A stretch of 44,434 nucleotides of DNA from CAYTUI01 sp964441335. GTDB lineage: Bacteria; Patescibacteriota; Patescibacteriia; UBA1558; 2-01-FULL-52-15. Below, piece after piece: positions 30,001 to 37,821 of the stretch; within the stretch, counting starts at the first letter, position 1; every line of letters begins with the position of its first letter. Where the stretch lies: contig CAYTUI010000006.1 in NCBI GenBank assembly GCA_964441335.1, forward strand, positions 1-44,434. The letters run 5' to 3'. The notes beneath the pieces are model-generated. The model did not search any database. It was not told the DNA's origin and saw nothing but the letters and a program-made list of their open reading frames with translations. Position numbers and translations under genes: made by a program.

Positions 30001-30894
30001 TTAACTTCCATTACATGCCAATGATGTCAAACAAGCACTCGCTGTAGCGTTGCAGGCAACCGCACCGTTGCAGGTAGAATCATCTTCAACATATTGACCT
30101 TTGTAATAGCTGGCATTCAGCGCGCAGGCTGAAGTCAGATCAGAGTCGCAAACTTCCGAGCCTCCCAAAACATGGTCGCCCGCTACTGCTTCTACCGGTG
30201 CTTGGGCATCGGCAACTTGTACTCTAAAAGCCGAGGTGGTGCTGGCAGTCGTTGTAGCGCTGGAAAAAATCGCGCCTTCATTACCAGGAATTCCCATAGT
30301 CAAAGATACTTCCAAAGCTGTATTACCGCCAGCCGTAGTAGTAGCCAAACTTAAACCACCGTCATAAACAGCCACATCATTATCAGAGGTCAGGCGAAAC
30401 TTTATATTACCCTCCCCCCTAATAGTCGTGCAATTGCCGGCATTGCCATTGATAAAAGCTCGGTAACAATCCATCCAAATACTATTATAACCGCCCCCAC
30501 GCCAATATATTTTAACGGCTGTGGTGCTGGCGACTGTATTGCCTTTACCGGGACATTCCGGCGGTAAAACTGTGGTGGCACTACTGGTATTAAAATACAA
30601 ACTTAAATAATAGTCTGACGGCCCTTGCGTACCGCTAAAATCATAACATGGTCCGGTATTGTCTTTAGCAAAACCGCTGGAATTTTTTACCAGAAAATCT
30701 AAATTAGTTAAAAAATTACTGCCGTCAGTCTGTACCGTTCTATAACTGTTAAATTTCAAACCCGATTGTTTAATAATAATACTTAACTGAACAACACCCA
30801 CTAATAAAATACTAAGTATGGTGATATACAAAATTATTTCCACCAGGGTGAACCCAGTCCACGATTTATTTGTACCTCGTAATCCGTAATTCAT
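30001..30894 (-). CDS. prepilin-like minor pilin (PilW/GspJ type)
   Basis: A 297-residue prepilin. A 14-residue leader MNYGLRGTNKSWTG precedes FTLVEIILYITILSILLVGVVQL, with the cleavage Gly and the conserved Glu at +5. The remainder is a Cys-, Ser- and Thr-rich extracellular domain ending in a Cys-rich segment (CNGAVACNATASACLTSLACNGS). An ATG at 30945 would add 17 residues, but those bases are a degenerate GAATTACG-type repeat (about 30890-30915) and give an unusually long leader, so the ATG at 30894 is preferred. Neither has a clear ribosome binding site. It belongs to the minor-pilin set downstream of pilC. Confidence 0.78.
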   Translation of the reverse strand: MNYGLRGTNKSWTGFTLVEIILYITILSILLVGVVQLSIIIKQSGLKFNSYRTVQTDGSNFLTNLDFLVKNSSGFAKDNTGPCYDFSGTQGPSDYYLSLYFNTSSATTVLPPECPGKGNTVASTTAVKIYWRGGGYNSIWMDCYRAFINGNAGNCTTIRGEGNIKFRLTSDNDVAVYDGGLSLATTTAGGNTALEVSLTMGIPGNEGAIFSSATTTASTTSAFRVQVADAQAPVEAVAGDHVLGGSEVCDSDLTSACALNASYYKGQYVEDDSTCNGAVACNATASACLTSLACNGS

Positions 30895-31000
30895 AATTCG
30901 TAATTCGTAATTCGCCACCGCCTGCGGGCGGGGTCCCGCCTTCATATAATTTAATAATGGTGGCGGGATAATTAGTAATTAGTAATTGGTTATTAGATAT

Positions 31001-31050
31001 CCCCTCCTTTTCTTCCTCCCCTTGAAAAGGGGAGGTTAGGTGGGGATTAA
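31001..31050. repeat. CCCCTCC/GGGGAGG palindromic repeat and CTACCNNN array
   Basis: TCCCCTTG-AAAAGGGGA forms a hairpin followed by GGTTAGGTGGGG, like 25685-25812. Just after it (about 31063-31094) come four octamers CTACTAAA, CTACCACG, CTACCAAA, CTACCCCT up to the stop of the next minus-strand gene. Confidence 0.7.
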
Positions 31051-31101
31051 ATTGGCGGTGGACTCTACTAAACTACCACGCTACCAAACTACCCCTCTAA
31101 C

Positions 31102-33129
31102 TTAATCCACATCCAAATCAAGATTATACAATGTCGGTGTATCAACTCCATCATTACAGCTGGCCATACTAACCCCATATCTAATCCATTTTTTGTCCGC
31201 CAACTCCGGATACCGAGTCAAATCAATGGTGGTGGTGGTCCTGGAGGTATCTGTATTACGGAAAGGACCAAATAAACTGGCCGCTGTCCAAAGAGGGGTG
31301 GTATCACCATCAACAGTGTTAGTCGCCTGTAAATAAATATCCAGAACGCAAGCAGAGGGAACCAATTGTGACCAACGCAAAGTTAAAGCGTCACGGTTCT
31401 GAATTTCCGGATTTACGCTGTATTGCAAAACAGCCGCAGTTGAAGTGGCATTTCCAGACGCTAGATAACCACCGCCGGTAGCTTGAATTCCAATATTATA
31501 AAAAGTTGACGGTGAAGACTGGTTATAATACTGTGTCAGCAGCCAGTCTGCGCTACGGTATGCACTGGAAATTTGCACTTCATCAATTTTGCCATTAACC
31601 CCGAGATTAACTTGATCTGAATCAGGACTAAAGCCAATTTCTAAATTGCTCACACTAACCTCCGCAGAGCTTGCTACCACGGAACCCTGCTGCACACCAT
31701 TAACATACATCATCATTTGGGAACCGTCATGAACACAATAAATATGATACCAAGTATTTTCTACAACAGTGTAACCAGCAGTACTTTGAGTTCCATCCCA
31801 GCAATATATTTTGTCTAATCCTCGGGAATTAGTATAAGTATAGATTAGAAAGCCTGCGTCAGACGCATCAGCTTGAGAAATTGGGTAAGTGTAACTCAAA
31901 TTTAAAAATGAACTAAATCGCATCCAACCACCATAAGAAACCTGGTTACCGCTCATAACAGCGGCAGAAGTAACAGCATAATCACTAGACCCGTCAAAAG
32001 TGCCGCTATTGTATATTTTTCCATTGTGGGCAGTGGTGGCATTACCCGCGGCAGTGGCATTTTTGGCGTTTAATGAATCTTTAACCTCTCCGGCTGTGCC
32101 ATTCCAAGAATCTTCTTTCATATGATAAACCGCGGCATAACTGTTGCTCCAGGTTCCGGTTGCGTTCCATTGGTTTCCGGCATCTGTACTGTTACCGTAA
32201 TAAATATAAATATCAGTATTTGTAGCCCCGGCCAAAGTAGGAATTTCCACCCAAGCCTTCAAAGTTCCTGTGGTACCGTCGTACTTTTCAATTTCATAAT
32301 CAAGTTTGGTATTATTAGAATCAACGAAAACAATGTCACCTCCGTCATCCTGGAAAACGTTACCACTATGCGCATTGTCTTTGAGTTGTTCATCAGTTGT
32401 AGAAGCCAGCATTGAAAAATTAGTTAAATTAGACGATCCGCTAACCTTGGTATTATCTATCGTAATTTTTTTCCTATAACCCCAGTTGGTACCATACCAA
32501 GTGCCGCCAGAACGCAGAGTCAGAACACCGGTAGTTGTTGTGCCCAGAGAATAGGCGGGGTTATATGAGTAGATATCGTCGCTTAAAGCATTACCTGACC
32601 AGACTTCTACAGCATCAGTGCCGTCCCAATCGGTTTGATTGATACGATAGGCTTTCCAGTCACTAATATAGCTGTCAATTTGATAAGTATTCGCGCCACC
32701 TTCTATTTTAACAATTGTTTTTCTGGTATTAGGATCCCAAATACCCCCACTGGTCACAATATTACCACTAGCATCCCTTTGCACATCATAAAAATAAATA
32801 TTTCTGGTCAAGCCGGCTCTGGTAGAGGTGCCGTGAAAAAATTCCCAATCCCCGTTAGACGCCTTCCTGATATCGTAAGCCGAAGTGGTAGCCAGATCGC
32901 TAATACTACGCCAGGATTTATCACGTAAAGACCGGGTTGCTTCCATAGCTTCACTAGCATAACGTTCTTTAATGGCATTATCCTCTCTACCCTGAAACTC
33001 CGAGGTTGAGTTACCGATCGTTAAAGCAATGCCGGCGGCCAAGGCGGAAAAAATTGCCACAGCCAAAATAATCTCCACCAAAGAGAAAGCATTTTTTGAC
33101 CGACCAATTTTTTTAAAACTTAAATTCAT
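31102..33129 (-). CDS. large minor pilin with DUF2341 and LamG-like domains
   Basis: A 675-residue prepilin-like protein. The leader MNLSFKKIGRSKNA leads to FSLVEIILAVAIFSALAAGIAL, with Ala instead of Gly before the cleavage site and Glu at +5. Residues about 210-310 match the DUF2341 pattern (WGYRKKITIDNTKV, FQDDGGDIVFVDSNNTKLDYEIE, TDIYIYYGN). Residues about 330-526 form a LamG/concanavalin-like jelly roll (VYHMKEDSWNG, GTFDGSSDYAVTS, TWYHIYCVHDGSQMMMYVNG, GKIDEVQISSAYRSADW). DUF2341 plus LamG is common in secreted binding proteins. It is a likely pilus-tip adhesin for a glycan or surface; the binding role is inference. Confidence 0.85.
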   Translation of the reverse strand: MNLSFKKIGRSKNAFSLVEIILAVAIFSALAAGIALTIGNSTSEFQGREDNAIKERYASEAMEATRSLRDKSWRSISDLATTSAYDIRKASNGDWEFFHGTSTRAGLTRNIYFYDVQRDASGNIVTSGGIWDPNTRKTIVKIEGGANTYQIDSYISDWKAYRINQTDWDGTDAVEVWSGNALSDDIYSYNPAYSLGTTTTGVLTLRSGGTWYGTNWGYRKKITIDNTKVSGSSNLTNFSMLASTTDEQLKDNAHSGNVFQDDGGDIVFVDSNNTKLDYEIEKYDGTTGTLKAWVEIPTLAGATNTDIYIYYGNSTDAGNQWNATGTWSNSYAAVYHMKEDSWNGTAGEVKDSLNAKNATAAGNATTAHNGKIYNSGTFDGSSDYAVTSAAVMSGNQVSYGGWMRFSSFLNLSYTYPISQADASDAGFLIYTYTNSRGLDKIYCWDGTQSTAGYTVVENTWYHIYCVHDGSQMMMYVNGVQQGSVVASSAEVSVSNLEIGFSPDSDQVNLGVNGKIDEVQISSAYRSADWLLTQYYNQSSPSTFYNIGIQATGGGYLASGNATSTAAVLQYSVNPEIQNRDALTLRWSQLVPSACVLDIYLQATNTVDGDTTPLWTAASLFGPFRNTDTSRTTTTIDLTRYPELADKKWIRYGVSMASCNDGVDTPTLYNLDLDVD

Positions 33130-33139
33130 AATTCAGCTA

Positions 33140-33673
33140 CTAATTACAACTCTTATAGACAACTCCCAAAACGCCTATGTTAATATCGCAATCATAGGTT
33201 CCGTCTGTGGAAATAAAAATAAATTTGTTGACATCGGTAGTACTGGCGACATCAAAATTACCGCCCCAACCGGTTATTTTTTTATAGTAAATTTCATTCT
33301 CGGAATTAGTGCTGTCATAACTGATCAGATTATTATTGTAGGTGATAACCTCGTCATAATCGGAATTTCTAGTAACATAATCTTTTCCCTTGAACAAAAC
33401 AAAACAATTAACGGTTGAGCTTGAATCGCAGTCTGCTCTAGTCTGTTCCAACCGCTTGATGCCCCAGTCATCATCAAATCGACTGCTCTTGGCATAGGCA
33501 TGAGCTTTAGAAATTAAAGTTTGAATTTTATCCAGATCGTTATTATAGAGCTGAACGCTATTAGCTCCCTGATAACTATTTAATGACACTGCGGCGCCGC
33601 TAAATAAAATAATAATTATGGCCACCACCACAATTATTTCTATGAAGGTGAAACCTGACTTATTTTGCCACAT
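33140..33673 (-). CDS. GspH/FimT-like minor prepilin
   Basis: A 177-residue prepilin with a seven-residue leader MWQNKSG, then FTFIEIIVVVAIIIILFSGAAVSL, with Glu at +5. The globular part (about 45-177) has four Cys residues and resembles minor pseudopilins that start fibre assembly. Its 5' end overlaps the 3' end of pilC by 14 bases, and the next prepilin begins 10 bases after its stop, so it is part of a single transcript with pilC and the large minor pilin. Confidence 0.85.
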   Translation of the reverse strand: MWQNKSGFTFIEIIVVVAIIIILFSGAAVSLNSYQGANSVQLYNNDLDKIQTLISKAHAYAKSSRFDDDWGIKRLEQTRADCDSSSTVNCFVLFKGKDYVTRNSDYDEVITYNNNLISYDSTNSENEIYYKKITGWGGNFDVASTTDVNKFIFISTDGTYDCDINIGVLGVVYKSCN

Positions 33674-34877
33674 TGGATGTTAACTCGTAGATTGGAGTAA
33701 TAATAGACAGCGCCACAAAAGCCACCAGCGCGCCAATAATTACTAATAAAATAGGCTCAATAACGCCTGACAAATTTTTGGATAAATTATCAACTTCATC
33801 CTCATAAAAGGTGGCTAAATAATCAAAAGTCTCCGCTAAATTTCCTGATTTTTCACCCACTTTTATCATACGTGACACCGTCACCGGGAAAAGTTGATGA
33901 TAACGCTCCATGACGACCCCCAAACTTTCTCCCTTCTTAACCATCTCCAACAACTTACCGAGCGCACGATCATAGTAAAAATTAGCCGTGTTAGAACGAG
34001 CAATCTCAATACTATTATCCAAAGTAATACCGCTCTGGAGCATCAGCGACATAGCCCGACAAAAACCCGCTAAATTGGTATTAGTTGTAAAAATTTTTAC
34101 AATCGGTAATTTTAAATACAGCCAGTGCAAAACCGCTTTAACTGGCGTAAAACGCTTGGTTAGGCCTATGCCCAGAACCAATATAATAATTATTGCCAAC
34201 AGCAACTTCCAGTTACTGACAAAAAAAGCTGACATAAAAAGCAAAATCTTTGTTGACAAAGGCAGTTCGGTGTTAAGTGACTCAAAGAAGCCCATCAATT
34301 TTGGCAGAACAAAAACTCCTAACGTAAAACCCAAACCTATTACCGCCGTAAATATGATGGCCGGATAAAGTAGAGCGCCTCTAATTTTAGAGGTCAAATC
34401 GTGCGATTTTTTTAAATGTGTAGCTAAATTTATTAACGACTGTTCCAAAGTTCCGCTTTGTTCTCCGATATTCACCAAACTGATAAAAAATCGGTCAAAA
34501 ACTCTGGGAAACTTTGCCAAACTGTCGGCCAAGTGATTACCGCTTTCAATTGACTGTAAAATTTTAAACAGCACACCCTTCATTTTACCTTTGGAATCAG
34601 AAGCTAAAATATTAACCGATTCGTTGATAGGCATGCCTGACTTAACCATTAAAGACAAATGTTTAACAAACATCATCTTTTGCTGAAGCGAAACGTTACC
34701 AAAAACCAGTTCCAGAGCCGAAACCTTTTTATTAGCAGCAGCCGAAACATCGTCAACGCTTAAAACTTCATAGCCTTGTTCAACCAAAAACAAGTGAGCT
34801 TTATTCCGGTTATCGGCCTCCAGCTCGCCTTCAACCAGATTGTTTTCTTTATCGTAGGCTTTGTATTTGAATTTCAT
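33660..34877 (-). CDS. pilC: type IV pilus inner-membrane platform protein PilC/GspF
   Basis: A 405-residue platform protein. It has two repeated cytoplasmic GspF domains (about 65-185, LSLMVKSGMPINESVNIL, and about 270-390, CRAMSLMLQSGITLDNSIEIA) and membrane segments at about 170-195, 218-240 and 372-395. The N-terminus (KFKYKAYDKENNLVEGELEADN) is typical. It couples the PilB motor to the growing pilus. It starts the transcript of the minor-pilin genes and lies just inside the right copy of the 74-bp inverted repeat. No ribosome binding site is apparent. Confidence 0.95.
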   Translation of the reverse strand: MKFKYKAYDKENNLVEGELEADNRNKAHLFLVEQGYEVLSVDDVSAAANKKVSALELVFGNVSLQQKMMFVKHLSLMVKSGMPINESVNILASDSKGKMKGVLFKILQSIESGNHLADSLAKFPRVFDRFFISLVNIGEQSGTLEQSLINLATHLKKSHDLTSKIRGALLYPAIIFTAVIGLGFTLGVFVLPKLMGFFESLNTELPLSTKILLFMSAFFVSNWKLLLAIIIILVLGIGLTKRFTPVKAVLHWLYLKLPIVKIFTTNTNLAGFCRAMSLMLQSGITLDNSIEIARSNTANFYYDRALGKLLEMVKKGESLGVVMERYHQLFPVTVSRMIKVGEKSGNLAETFDYLATFYEDEVDNLSKNLSGVIEPILLVIIGALVAFVALSIITPIYELTSNVAK

Positions 34878-34952
34878 GGGGTGTGTTATGAGTAATGAGT
34901 TATGAGGAATGGGGATTGAGAATTAAGGATTGAGGAAAAAGGGATGATACGC

Positions 34953-35027
34953 CGATTTTTTTCCTAATACCTTCGGCCAAAGGCCGATCGCCCTCTGGGC
35001 GAAATACCTAGTACCTATAACCTATGA
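34953..35027 (+). repeat. 75-bp inverted repeat, right copy, with twin-hairpin unit
   Basis: Reverse complement of 28358-28431 with one added T. It carries the twin-hairpin unit at 34972-35003 between two copies of ATACC. On its pilC side (about 34885-34945) lies a degenerate ATGAGTAATGAG-type array. Confidence 0.92.
34972..35003 (-). repeat. 32-bp twin-hairpin unit, copy 5
   Basis: TCGGCC-AAA-GGCCGA followed by TCGCCC-TCT-GGGCGA, bounded by T and A and flanked by ATACC on both sides. Confidence 0.85.
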
Positions 35028-35172
35028 ACTTGAGAACTGAAGAACGAAAGAACCGAAGAACTTAAGAACGAAGGAACTGAAGAACGTAAGAACGAACTGG
35101 CCTCGAGTCTATATACCTAACTTCTAACTCCTAATCCCTAACTACCTAACTAGCTAAATACCTAACTTCAAA
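35022..35172. repeat. degenerate arrays between pilC and pilB
   Basis: 35022-35093 holds nine octamers which on the minus strand read GTTCTTNN. 35110-35172 is a 7-8-base array built on CTAACNN that ends at the pilB stop codon, giving many TAG triplets on the pilB strand. No gene. Confidence 0.8.
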
Positions 35173-36852
35173 CTATTCCGCTGTCGCTCGCAAAACCTCT
35201 TCAATCGTCGTCTTCCCTGACTTAATCTTTTCCAAACCATCCTGTAACATCGTAGTCATACCAACACTGGTTGCCGCCCGCTCTATTTCGTCAGCATTGG
35301 TCCGTTTCATAATCAGATCCCTAATATTGTCATCTATTCTTAATATTTCGTAAAGGCCGATTCTACCCTTAAAGCCAGTGTGATTACAGTTACTACAACC
35401 ATTACCCTTATAGACACGAAATTCATTATCAGTCTCGTTCGGCAAAAACTTAGTCAATGAAGGATATTGTGACAAATCTTTCCTTTGCGATTCCGATAAA
35501 GTATAACTAGCAATACATTGCATACATATCTTCCTGACCAAACGCTGGGCAATAATAACATCCACAGTAGAAGCGATTAAAAATGGCTCAACTTTCATAT
35601 CAATTAACCTCGGCAAGGCCGTAGCCGCGTCATTGGTATGAAGCGAGGAAAGAACCAAATGTCCGGTCATAGCAGAGTTAACAGCAATGCCAGCTGTTTC
35701 TTCGTCACGGATTTCACCGACCATAATAACGTCGGGGTCTTGTCGTAATAATGAACGTAATCCGGCGGCAAAAGTTAAGTTAGTTTTCGGATCAACCTGA
35801 ATCTGATTAACGCCTTCAATGTCATACTCCACCGGATCTTCAATTGTGGAGATGTTAATTGTTCGCGAATTAATCAGCTGGATTAAAGTATACAGGGTGG
35901 TTGTTTTACCACTGCCGGTCGGTCCGGTCGCCAGAATCATGCCGTGCGGTTTAGTAATCGCCTGTTCAACTATTTTCAAGTCACGTCCGGCTAAGCCCAG
36001 ATCAGGTAAAGTATAGACGCCGCGCCTGGACGACAATAATCTCATCACCACTTTTTCTCCCTGCGTCACCGGAATAATGGAAACTCTGATTTCCACCGGA
36101 ATTGCCTGAATCTCGCTGGAAATTTTTCCGTCTTGCGCGCTACGATGCTCATCAGTTCGCAATCTGCTTAAAATCTTAATTCTGGCGACAATCAAATCAT
36201 GAACAGCCTTTGGTAATGTCAAAACGTCATGCAAAATACCATCAATCCTAAAGCGCACCACCACATGATCCTTCATCGGTTCAATGTGAATATCAGAAGC
36301 ATCATTATGAAAACCGTAAGCAATCAGGTTATCAACAATTTTAATAACCGGCACGTCTTCGGGTTTAGACTTTTCCGCCTTCGCCACGTTAACTTTAATA
36401 ATATCCTCAAATTCATCACGAATACTGTTGCGATAAAGTGATAATGACTCACTAATAAGCTGCGGCAAAGTAAAATATGGAACCACCCTCTCCCCGGTCT
36501 TCTTTTGCAGTATATTTAACAATTTATAATTGGTCGGGTCGGTCAGAGCAACCTTCAAACCTTCCTCATCTTGCCTAAAAACAATGGCCTGTTGTTTAGC
36601 CGCCACTAACTCCGGCAATATTTTCAACACCTGATCTTTAATGGACTCTTTTCTAAGATCAACAAATTTGACATTATAAAAACGAGCAATCAACTGCCCT
36701 AATTCGCTAATTTTAATTAAACCCTTTTCCAGCAGTATATCGGCTAATGGATGCTGCTTATTAGCCGCCACTTCTTTTGAGGCCTTAAGAACATCGGGAG
36801 TTATTAGCCCGACTTTTGCTATAGCTTGCTCTAGTTGCTCATCAGTAATCAT
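35173..36852 (-). CDS. pilB: type IV pilus assembly ATPase PilB/GspE
   Basis: A 559-residue hexameric motor for pilus extension. The N-terminal GspE-N domain (about 1-150) is followed by the ATPase: Walker A ATGPTGSGKTT (about 304-314), Asp box STIEDPVEYDIEGVNQIQV, Walker B LLRQDPDVIMVGEIRDEETA and His box TGHLVLSSLHTNDA. The zinc tetracysteine of assembly (not retraction) ATPases is present (CMQC and CSNC with 40-odd residues between), which supports PilB rather than PilT. No pilT is in the window. The receiver-domain gene lies 50 bases upstream. Confidence 0.96.
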   Translation of the reverse strand: MITDEQLEQAIAKVGLITPDVLKASKEVAANKQHPLADILLEKGLIKISELGQLIARFYNVKFVDLRKESIKDQVLKILPELVAAKQQAIVFRQDEEGLKVALTDPTNYKLLNILQKKTGERVVPYFTLPQLISESLSLYRNSIRDEFEDIIKVNVAKAEKSKPEDVPVIKIVDNLIAYGFHNDASDIHIEPMKDHVVVRFRIDGILHDVLTLPKAVHDLIVARIKILSRLRTDEHRSAQDGKISSEIQAIPVEIRVSIIPVTQGEKVVMRLLSSRRGVYTLPDLGLAGRDLKIVEQAITKPHGMILATGPTGSGKTTTLYTLIQLINSRTINISTIEDPVEYDIEGVNQIQVDPKTNLTFAAGLRSLLRQDPDVIMVGEIRDEETAGIAVNSAMTGHLVLSSLHTNDAATALPRLIDMKVEPFLIASTVDVIIAQRLVRKICMQCIASYTLSESQRKDLSQYPSLTKFLPNETDNEFRVYKGNGCSNCNHTGFKGRIGLYEILRIDDNIRDLIMKRTNADEIERAATSVGMTTMLQDGLEKIKSGKTTIEEVLRATAE

Positions 36853-36902
36853 TATATTTTGATATTTATTTTCGCCTCCGGATAGAAAAATTTTTTAATA
36901 AA

Positions 36903-37283
36903 TCATGTTTTTTGGCCAATAAATTTCTCCATTGACTGAGCCAAAATATCTGAAGTAGTGTCATCCTTAACTAAATAATCGCTGGCACCCAAGGCTAAAC
37001 CCCTTTGCTTATCTTCAGCCTGTGACAAATGGGTTAAAAAAATAACCGGTATCTGGCTAGTGGTCGGATTCTTTTTCAGCTCTTCAATCACCTTAAAACC
37101 ATTCATTTTAGGCATCATCACGTCCAAAATTATCAATTCCGGATGTTCACTAATGGCTTTTGCCAAACCCTCGTCGCCGTCAATAGCCAAAATCACTTCA
37201 TAGCCCTTCTCTGACAGCTCCGTCTGATAAACTTTCCGGATAAAGCTATCGTCGTCAATCATTAATATTTTGTGGTTGGTCAT
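36903..37283 (-). CDS. receiver-only response regulator
   Basis: A 126-residue CheY-like protein without an output domain. The acidic pocket D10-D12, the phospho-acceptor D54 (LIILDVMMPKMNG), T84 (VIFLTH) and K106 (DYLVKDD) are all present, so it should be phosphorylated by a histidine kinase. It lies 50 bases upstream of pilB on the same strand, so it may be co-transcribed and may control pilus extension, as PilG/PilH or CheY-like proteins do elsewhere. No histidine kinase is in the window. Confidence 0.93.
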   Translation of the reverse strand: MTNHKILMIDDDSFIRKVYQTELSEKGYEVILAIDGDEGLAKAISEHPELIILDVMMPKMNGFKVIEELKKNPTTSQIPVIFLTHLSQAEDKQRGLALGASDYLVKDDTTSDILAQSMEKFIGQKT

Positions 37284-37380
37284 AATTTATCGGTGTATCA
37301 AAGCAAGTCTTGAAACGGAGCAAAAAATATCGCTCAATTGACTACATTATACAATTTTTTATCTCTCCGCGTCAACTAAA

Positions 37381-37821
37381 CTAATTAACAATTACTTCTA
37401 TCTTCTGTGCTCTATCAGTAAGACAAGCCCCCAACAGCCAGCCCTGATCATTTCTTTGCAGATAATAATAATATACTTCCTTATCCATCTTCCCCGGGTC
37501 AGTCGGTAATTGTCTCAAATAATCCCGTGTGTCATCGCTAATATTGAATATTTGCAAGTCCTTTTTTAAAGCCGCGCAATGTGCTTGGCCCGAAATTCTG
37601 CCCAGAATAAATGAATCAGGCCAAAGTTTATCAACTGCCGGGCGATACTGGCGTAAATTGTGAAGCGCCGCGGCCAGTTGATTCAGCTCCAGTAGCCGAG
37701 CTTTGTCTAGCTCCAGCGCGTTCTGATTTTGGTAACCATAGATACTGAAAGATAATAAAACAGCAACCGCTACCAGCGCGGCTACCGGAACGAATTTAGC
37801 TAAACTCGCCGGTCTAATCAT
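37381..37821 (-). CDS. small membrane-anchored hypothetical protein
   Basis: A 146-residue protein with an N-terminal membrane helix (about 8-26, FVPVAALVAVAVLLSFSIYG) and an extracytoplasmic helical and polar domain with two Cys (QAHCAALK and GACLTD). The ATG at 37821 overlaps the stop of the glycoside hydrolase gene and is preferred over a TTG four codons earlier. The hydrophobic start plus QLAAALHNLRQYRPAVDKLWPDS is a little like pilin-type proteins, but the leader motif is missing. It ends an operon of overlapping genes. Function unknown. Confidence 0.65.
   Translation of the reverse strand: MIRPASLAKFVPVAALVAVAVLLSFSIYGYQNQNALELDKARLLELNQLAAALHNLRQYRPAVDKLWPDSFILGRISGQAHCAALKKDLQIFNISDDTRDYLRQLPTDPGKMDKEVYYYYLQRNDQGWLLGACLTDRAQKIEVIVN

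Noticed and set aside
28270..35100. Composite transposon around the pilus genes
   Set aside because: The flanking inverted repeats contain no transposase gene and no outer target duplication was seen; kept only as a possible invertible or mobile block.
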